This document shows, one piece after another, positions 61,502 to 64,000 of a DNA stretch of 64,000 nt (position 1 is the first letter of the stretch; the number at the start of each line of letters is the position of its first letter). The translations under genes and the position numbers were made by a program. The notes under the pieces were generated by a model. That model did no database searches. It had not been told where the DNA came from and saw nothing but the letters and a program-made list of their open reading frames with translations. The stretch spans positions 62,001 to 126,000 of the forward strand of contig NZ_RBAK01000001.1 of the NCBI RefSeq assembly GCF_003626595.1. Direction: 5' to 3'. Source of the stretch: Micromonospora endolithica (GTDB taxonomy: Bacteria; Actinomycetota; Actinomycetes; Mycobacteriales; Micromonosporaceae).

Positions 61502-61744
61502 TTAGTCTGGTCCGATGGACGGGTCTGGTGCCCCGCTAGGAATCTCGCTGTCATGGTCAGGCCCAGATACTGCGCCGAGGCTGCCGACTGCGGCTGCGCC
61601 GTCAAGGGCACCAATCTGGCCGGGGCTTGCACCCTCATCGAGAAGCTCGGCGAGGTGCTCCTGCTGGCCCTCGGTGGTGTTTCCCGCGGCAGCCACATCG
61701 TCTCGTTCTCCGGCGCCAGAGCGCCGCTCATCACTGTTGTCCAT
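61502..61744 (-). CDS. Small acidic hypothetical protein, 80 aa
   Basis: ATG 61744 (GGAAAGG nine bases upstream) opens an acidic, Gly/Ala/Asp-rich frame (ERDDVAAAGNTTEGQQEH, AELLDEGASPGQIGALDG) ending in TAA. Codon bias is moderate. No family is recognised; the composition suggests a disordered protein. It could also be chance. Confidence 0.35.
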   Translation of the reverse strand: MDNSDERRSGAGERDDVAAAGNTTEGQQEHLAELLDEGASPGQIGALDGAAAVGSLGAVSGPDHDSEIPSGAPDPSIGPD

Positions 61745-62083
61745 AACGGAGTGCCTTTCCCGGTTCAAGTTGAGGCAAACACACCGGCCGGCCTGGTGTG
61801 AACAGGGGCGTCACCGGCGTCACTTGGGGCAAGTAGGCTCGGCGCCTCGCCCCTGCTTGACCGAAGCGCTGGGCGACTGCGCCTGCCCGCGTTGCGCCGG
61901 GCCGCCTCGCTACGCCATGAGCGCCCGGCAGTGTCGCCGGGCTTGTGGTCGCGTTCTCATCGAGCAGGACAGCCTTCGACACTCGAGGCGCCAGTCGGCT
62001 CGCTGCCCAGCGCGTTGTGTAGCCGGGCGGGCCTGGTAGACAGCCGGTGGACAGGCTGAACGTCGGCGTGGTTACATCATTAG
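61745..62083. other. Promoter region of the arsenic operon, otherwise empty
   Basis: About 340 bp without a supported gene. Its right end carries the arsR operator (from 62072). Confidence 0.35.
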
Positions 62084-62111
62084 GTGATGATATCACCGTC
62101 GCCTGATGTAA
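62072..62111. promoter_or_regulatory. Nested operator around the arsR start
   Basis: An outer repeat TTACATCA (62072-62079) / TGATGTAA (62104-62111) encloses an inner repeat GGTGAT (62083-62088) / ATCACC (62092-62097). The arsR start codon (62084 or 62087) lies inside, so binding would block both transcription and translation start. Confidence 0.65.
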
Positions 62112-62392
62112 TCAGGTTGCTGGCGGACCCGATGCGAGCGCAGATCGTCGCGCTGCTCGCCGACGGCCCTGCCTGCACCTGCCACTTGGTGCAGGACACC
62201 GGGGCGAAGCAGTCGAACGTCTCGAATCATCTCCGGCTGCTACGCGAGGCCGGCCTGGTGGTCGCCGAACCGTACGGCCGGTTCACCTACTACCGTCTGG
62301 TGCCCGAGGCGCTGGAGGCCGCTGCAGGGCATCTCGCCGATCTGGCGAGCAGGGCTCGCGCCCGGTCCGGGGCTCGCAGGGAGTGCCCATGA
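62087..62392 (+). CDS. arsR: Arsenic-responsive repressor ArsR
   Basis: A 101-aa winged-helix repressor with Cys30-Thr-Cys32 in GPACTCHLVQ, the As(III) motif of many actinobacterial ArsR proteins, and KQSNVSNHLRLLREAGLV as recognition helix. ATG 62087 or GTG 62084 starts it; there is no ribosome site, so a leaderless mRNA is likely. The stop overlaps the acr3 start (ATGA at 62389-62392). Confidence 0.9.
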   Translation: MISPSPDVIRLLADPMRAQIVALLADGPACTCHLVQDTGAKQSNVSNHLRLLREAGLVVAEPYGRFTYYRLVPEALEAAAGHLADLASRARARSGARRECP

Positions 62393-63483
62393 GCAGCGTC
62401 GACCAGCGCGGGACGCAGCCCTCCGCGGTGGTGGCCCGGTTGTCCCGCCTCGATCAGTTCCTGCCGGTCTGGATCGGTGTGGCGATGGTGGCCGGCCTGC
62501 TTCTCGGTCGCCTTATCCCGGGCTTGAACAGTGCGCTGGAGGCGGTGAAGGTCGGCGGGATCTCCCTGCCGATCGCGGTCGGCTTGTTGGTCATGATGTA
62601 TCCGGTGCTGGCCAAGGTCCGCTACGACCGGCTGGACACCGTCACCGGTGACCGGCGGCTGCTGCTGTCGTCGTTGCTGCTGAATTGGATCGTCGGGCCG
62701 GCGCTGATGTTCGCCCTGGCGTGGATTTTCCTGGCTGACCAGCCGGAGTACCGCACTGGTCTGATCATCGTCGGTTTGGCCCGTTGCATCGCCATGGTGA
62801 TCATCTGGAACGACCTGGCCTGCGGGGACCGGGAAGCTGCTGCCGTCCTGGTTGCGCTGAACTCGGTTTTCCAGGTCCTCGCGTTCGGTTTGTTGGGCTG
62901 GTTCTATCTGACCCTGCTGCCGCAGTGGCTGGACCTGCCCGGCGCCGAGTTGGCCGTGTCTGGTTGGGACATCGCCGTCAACGTTCTGATCTTCCTCGGC
63001 GTCCCGCTGCTCGCCGGGTACCTGACCCGCCGGCTGGGCGAACGCGCGCGAGGCCGTGACTGGTACGAGGCCTGTTTCCTGCCGAGGATCGGTCCGGTCG
63101 CCCTGTACGGGCTGCTGTTCACCATCGTCATCCTGTTCGCGCTGCAGGGCGGGGCCATCACCTCCCGCCCCTGGGACGTGGTGCTGATCGCGGTGCCGCT
63201 GCTGGTCTACTTCGCGCTCATGTGGGCCGGGTCCTACGCCCTCGGTCGGGTGATCGGTTTGACCTATGAGCGCACCACCACCCTGGCGTTCACCGCCGCG
63301 GGCAACAACTTCGAACTCGCCATCGCCGTTGCCATCGGCACGTTCGGGGTAACCAGCGGCCAGGCTCTCGCCGGGGTGGTCGGTCCGCTGATCGAGGTGC
63401 CGGTGCTGGTAGCGCTGGTTTACGTCAGCCTCGGCCTGCGGCGTCGGCTGTTTCCCGACGCTGCGCCGGCGGTGCTGCGATGA
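62389..63483 (+). CDS. acr3: Arsenite efflux permease ACR3
   Basis: A 364-aa, ten-helix arsenite permease. Family landmarks: LPIAVGLLVMMYPVLAKVRY, GLARCIAMVIIWNDLACGD (the conserved Cys of helix 4), NSVFQVLAFGLLGWFYL and AFTAAGNNFELAIAVAIG. ATG 62389 follows AGGGAG. It removes As(III) produced by the downstream reductase. Confidence 0.93.
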   Translation: MSSVDQRGTQPSAVVARLSRLDQFLPVWIGVAMVAGLLLGRLIPGLNSALEAVKVGGISLPIAVGLLVMMYPVLAKVRYDRLDTVTGDRRLLLSSLLLNWIVGPALMFALAWIFLADQPEYRTGLIIVGLARCIAMVIIWNDLACGDREAAAVLVALNSVFQVLAFGLLGWFYLTLLPQWLDLPGAELAVSGWDIAVNVLIFLGVPLLAGYLTRRLGERARGRDWYEACFLPRIGPVALYGLLFTIVILFALQGGAITSRPWDVVLIAVPLLVYFALMWAGSYALGRVIGLTYERTTTLAFTAAGNNFELAIAVAIGTFGVTSGQALAGVVGPLIEVPVLVALVYVSLGLRRRLFPDAAPAVLR

Positions 63484-63683
63484 ACTGCCTGGACTGCGGC
63501 GCCACCGGCGTCGTGGGTGTCTGCACCGACTGCGGCGCCGCCGTGTGCCGCGATCACGTCGTCGTCGCCGAGGTGCACCTGACCCGCATCGCACCGGTCG
63601 ACCGGCAGGAGACGGTCGAACCAGCGGCACGTCAGTTGCGCTGCACCACCTGCAACGCCGCCTATCTCGCCGCCACCAGCTGA
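63480..63683 (+). CDS. DUF2180 zinc-ribbon protein of arsenic operon
   Basis: A 67-aa protein with four Cys pairs: CLDC, CTDC, CRDH and CTTC, typical of DUF2180. Starts by ATGA overlap with acr3. DUF2180 genes recur in actinobacterial ars operons; function unknown, probably metal or metalloid binding. Confidence 0.8.
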   Translation: MNCLDCGATGVVGVCTDCGAAVCRDHVVVAEVHLTRIAPVDRQETVEPAARQLRCTTCNAAYLAATS

Positions 63684-63703
63684 CCACCGCAAGGAGTGCT
63701 GAC

Positions 63704-64000
63704 ATGAGTGACAAGCCCAGCGTTCTGTTCGTCTGCGTGCACAACGCCGGTCGCTCCCAGATGGCCGCTGGCTGGCTGCGTCACCTCGCCGGCGATGCCG
63801 TCGAGGTCCGCTCCGCAGGCTCCGCGCCCGCCGACACGATCAATCCCGCCGCGGTGCAGGCCATGCGGGAGGTCGGCATCGACATCACCGGCCAGAGTCC
63901 CAAACTCCTGGAGTACGCCACCGCGGAGGCCTCGGACGTCATCGTCACCATGGGCTGCGGCGACGTGTGCCCGGTGTTTCCCGGCAAGCGTTACGAGGAC
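63704..64000 (+). CDS. arsC: Thioredoxin-coupled arsenate reductase ArsC, partial (right edge)
   Basis: Cut by the window end after 99 residues. The N-terminal phosphatase loop CVHNAGRS (Cys11, Arg17) and the redox pair in MGCGDVC (Cys85, Cys89) identify a low-molecular-weight-phosphatase-type ArsC that uses thioredoxin. A strong AAGGAG site precedes ATG 63704. It reduces arsenate to arsenite for export by ACR3. Confidence 0.93.
   Translation, partial: MSDKPSVLFVCVHNAGRSQMAAGWLRHLAGDAVEVRSAGSAPADTINPAAVQAMREVGIDITGQSPKLLEYATAEASDVIVTMGCGDVCPVFPGKRYED

Noticed and set aside
62290-63744. 484-codon leftward frame across the arsenic operon
   Set aside because: Antisense of acr3 and arsR; Gln/His/Arg-rich shadow.
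1-64000. CRISPR array or tRNA genes
   Set aside because: No regularly spaced direct repeats and no tRNA cloverleaf or CCA end with matching arms were noticed on either strand; a tool-based scan could still find one.

Overview
This 64 kb window is very GC-rich, uses many GTG starts, and packs genes with ATGA/GTGA overlaps. It carries DUF3105, DUF305, DUF2510, DUF2180, CmtR-like and CsoR/CstR-like families. All of this points to an actinomycete, possibly of the Micromonosporaceae, but the genus is inference. There are no ribosomal, tRNA or core-metabolism genes. The content is defence, metal and sulfur handling, efflux pumps, an insertion sequence, a large serine recombinase and broken genes, so it reads as an accessory region (genomic island or large plasmid).

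Layout. (1) 1-5.7 kb: an XRE/P-loop NTPase running off the left edge, a 45-residue small membrane ORF, and a Gabija-like pair (OLD/TOPRIM ATPase plus UvrD-like helicase). (2) 6.1-7.8 kb: an MFS gene truncated at its 5' end and split by an 888-bp IS5-like element with a TA duplication. (3) 7.9-16.3 kb: a copper block. CopA ATPase, CopZ-like chaperone, DUF2752 protein and a TauE-cupredoxin fusion run leftward; several small genes, DUF3105 and DUF305 run rightward; a nested palindrome lies between them, and a BlaI/M56 pair is the likely regulator. (4) 16.6-20.0 kb: a persulfide/sulfur operon (TauE permease, rhodanese-DUF2892, MBL-rhodanese persulfide dioxygenase) under a CstR-like repressor with two CsoR-type operators. 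(5) 20.6-30.6 kb: a lone PaaK-like ligase; a CmtR-regulated metal operon (CmtR, LspA, Na/Ca-type exchanger, P1B-4 ATPase, CDF protein); an MFS pump; and an AraC-fatty acid hydroxylase pair. (6) 30.6-36.6 kb: a System II cytochrome c maturation operon (ResB, ArsR sensor, TlpA, CcdA, DUF2752, CcsB, anchored protein). (7) 36.8-45.5 kb: three transporters, two TetR regulators, another CmtR-like sensor and an orphan HMA chaperone under a CsoR-type operator. (8) 45.5-49.2 kb: a scrambled segment with a truncated DUF4297/Cap4-like nuclease, a BrnT-like toxin-antitoxin pair, a frameshifted gene and an unknown protein.

(9) 49.8-57.7 kb is the most interesting part. It encodes a 208-aa protein, a DUF559 nuclease-SF2 helicase fusion, an 865-aa protein ending in DUF2510, and, after a 164-bp gap, an 809-aa protein with a PD-(D/E)XK-like motif. 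The first three overlap and look co-translated. I do not recognise the set as a named defence system; it is my best candidate for an undescribed one. (10) 58.0-60.2 kb: a large serine recombinase and an SNase-like nuclease. (11) 60.5-64 kb: a cysteine-free ArsR regulator, then an arsenic operon (arsR, acr3, DUF2180, arsC) with a nested operator, cut by the right edge.

All functions are inferred from motifs, gene order and start/stop geometry read by eye. No database search was possible.
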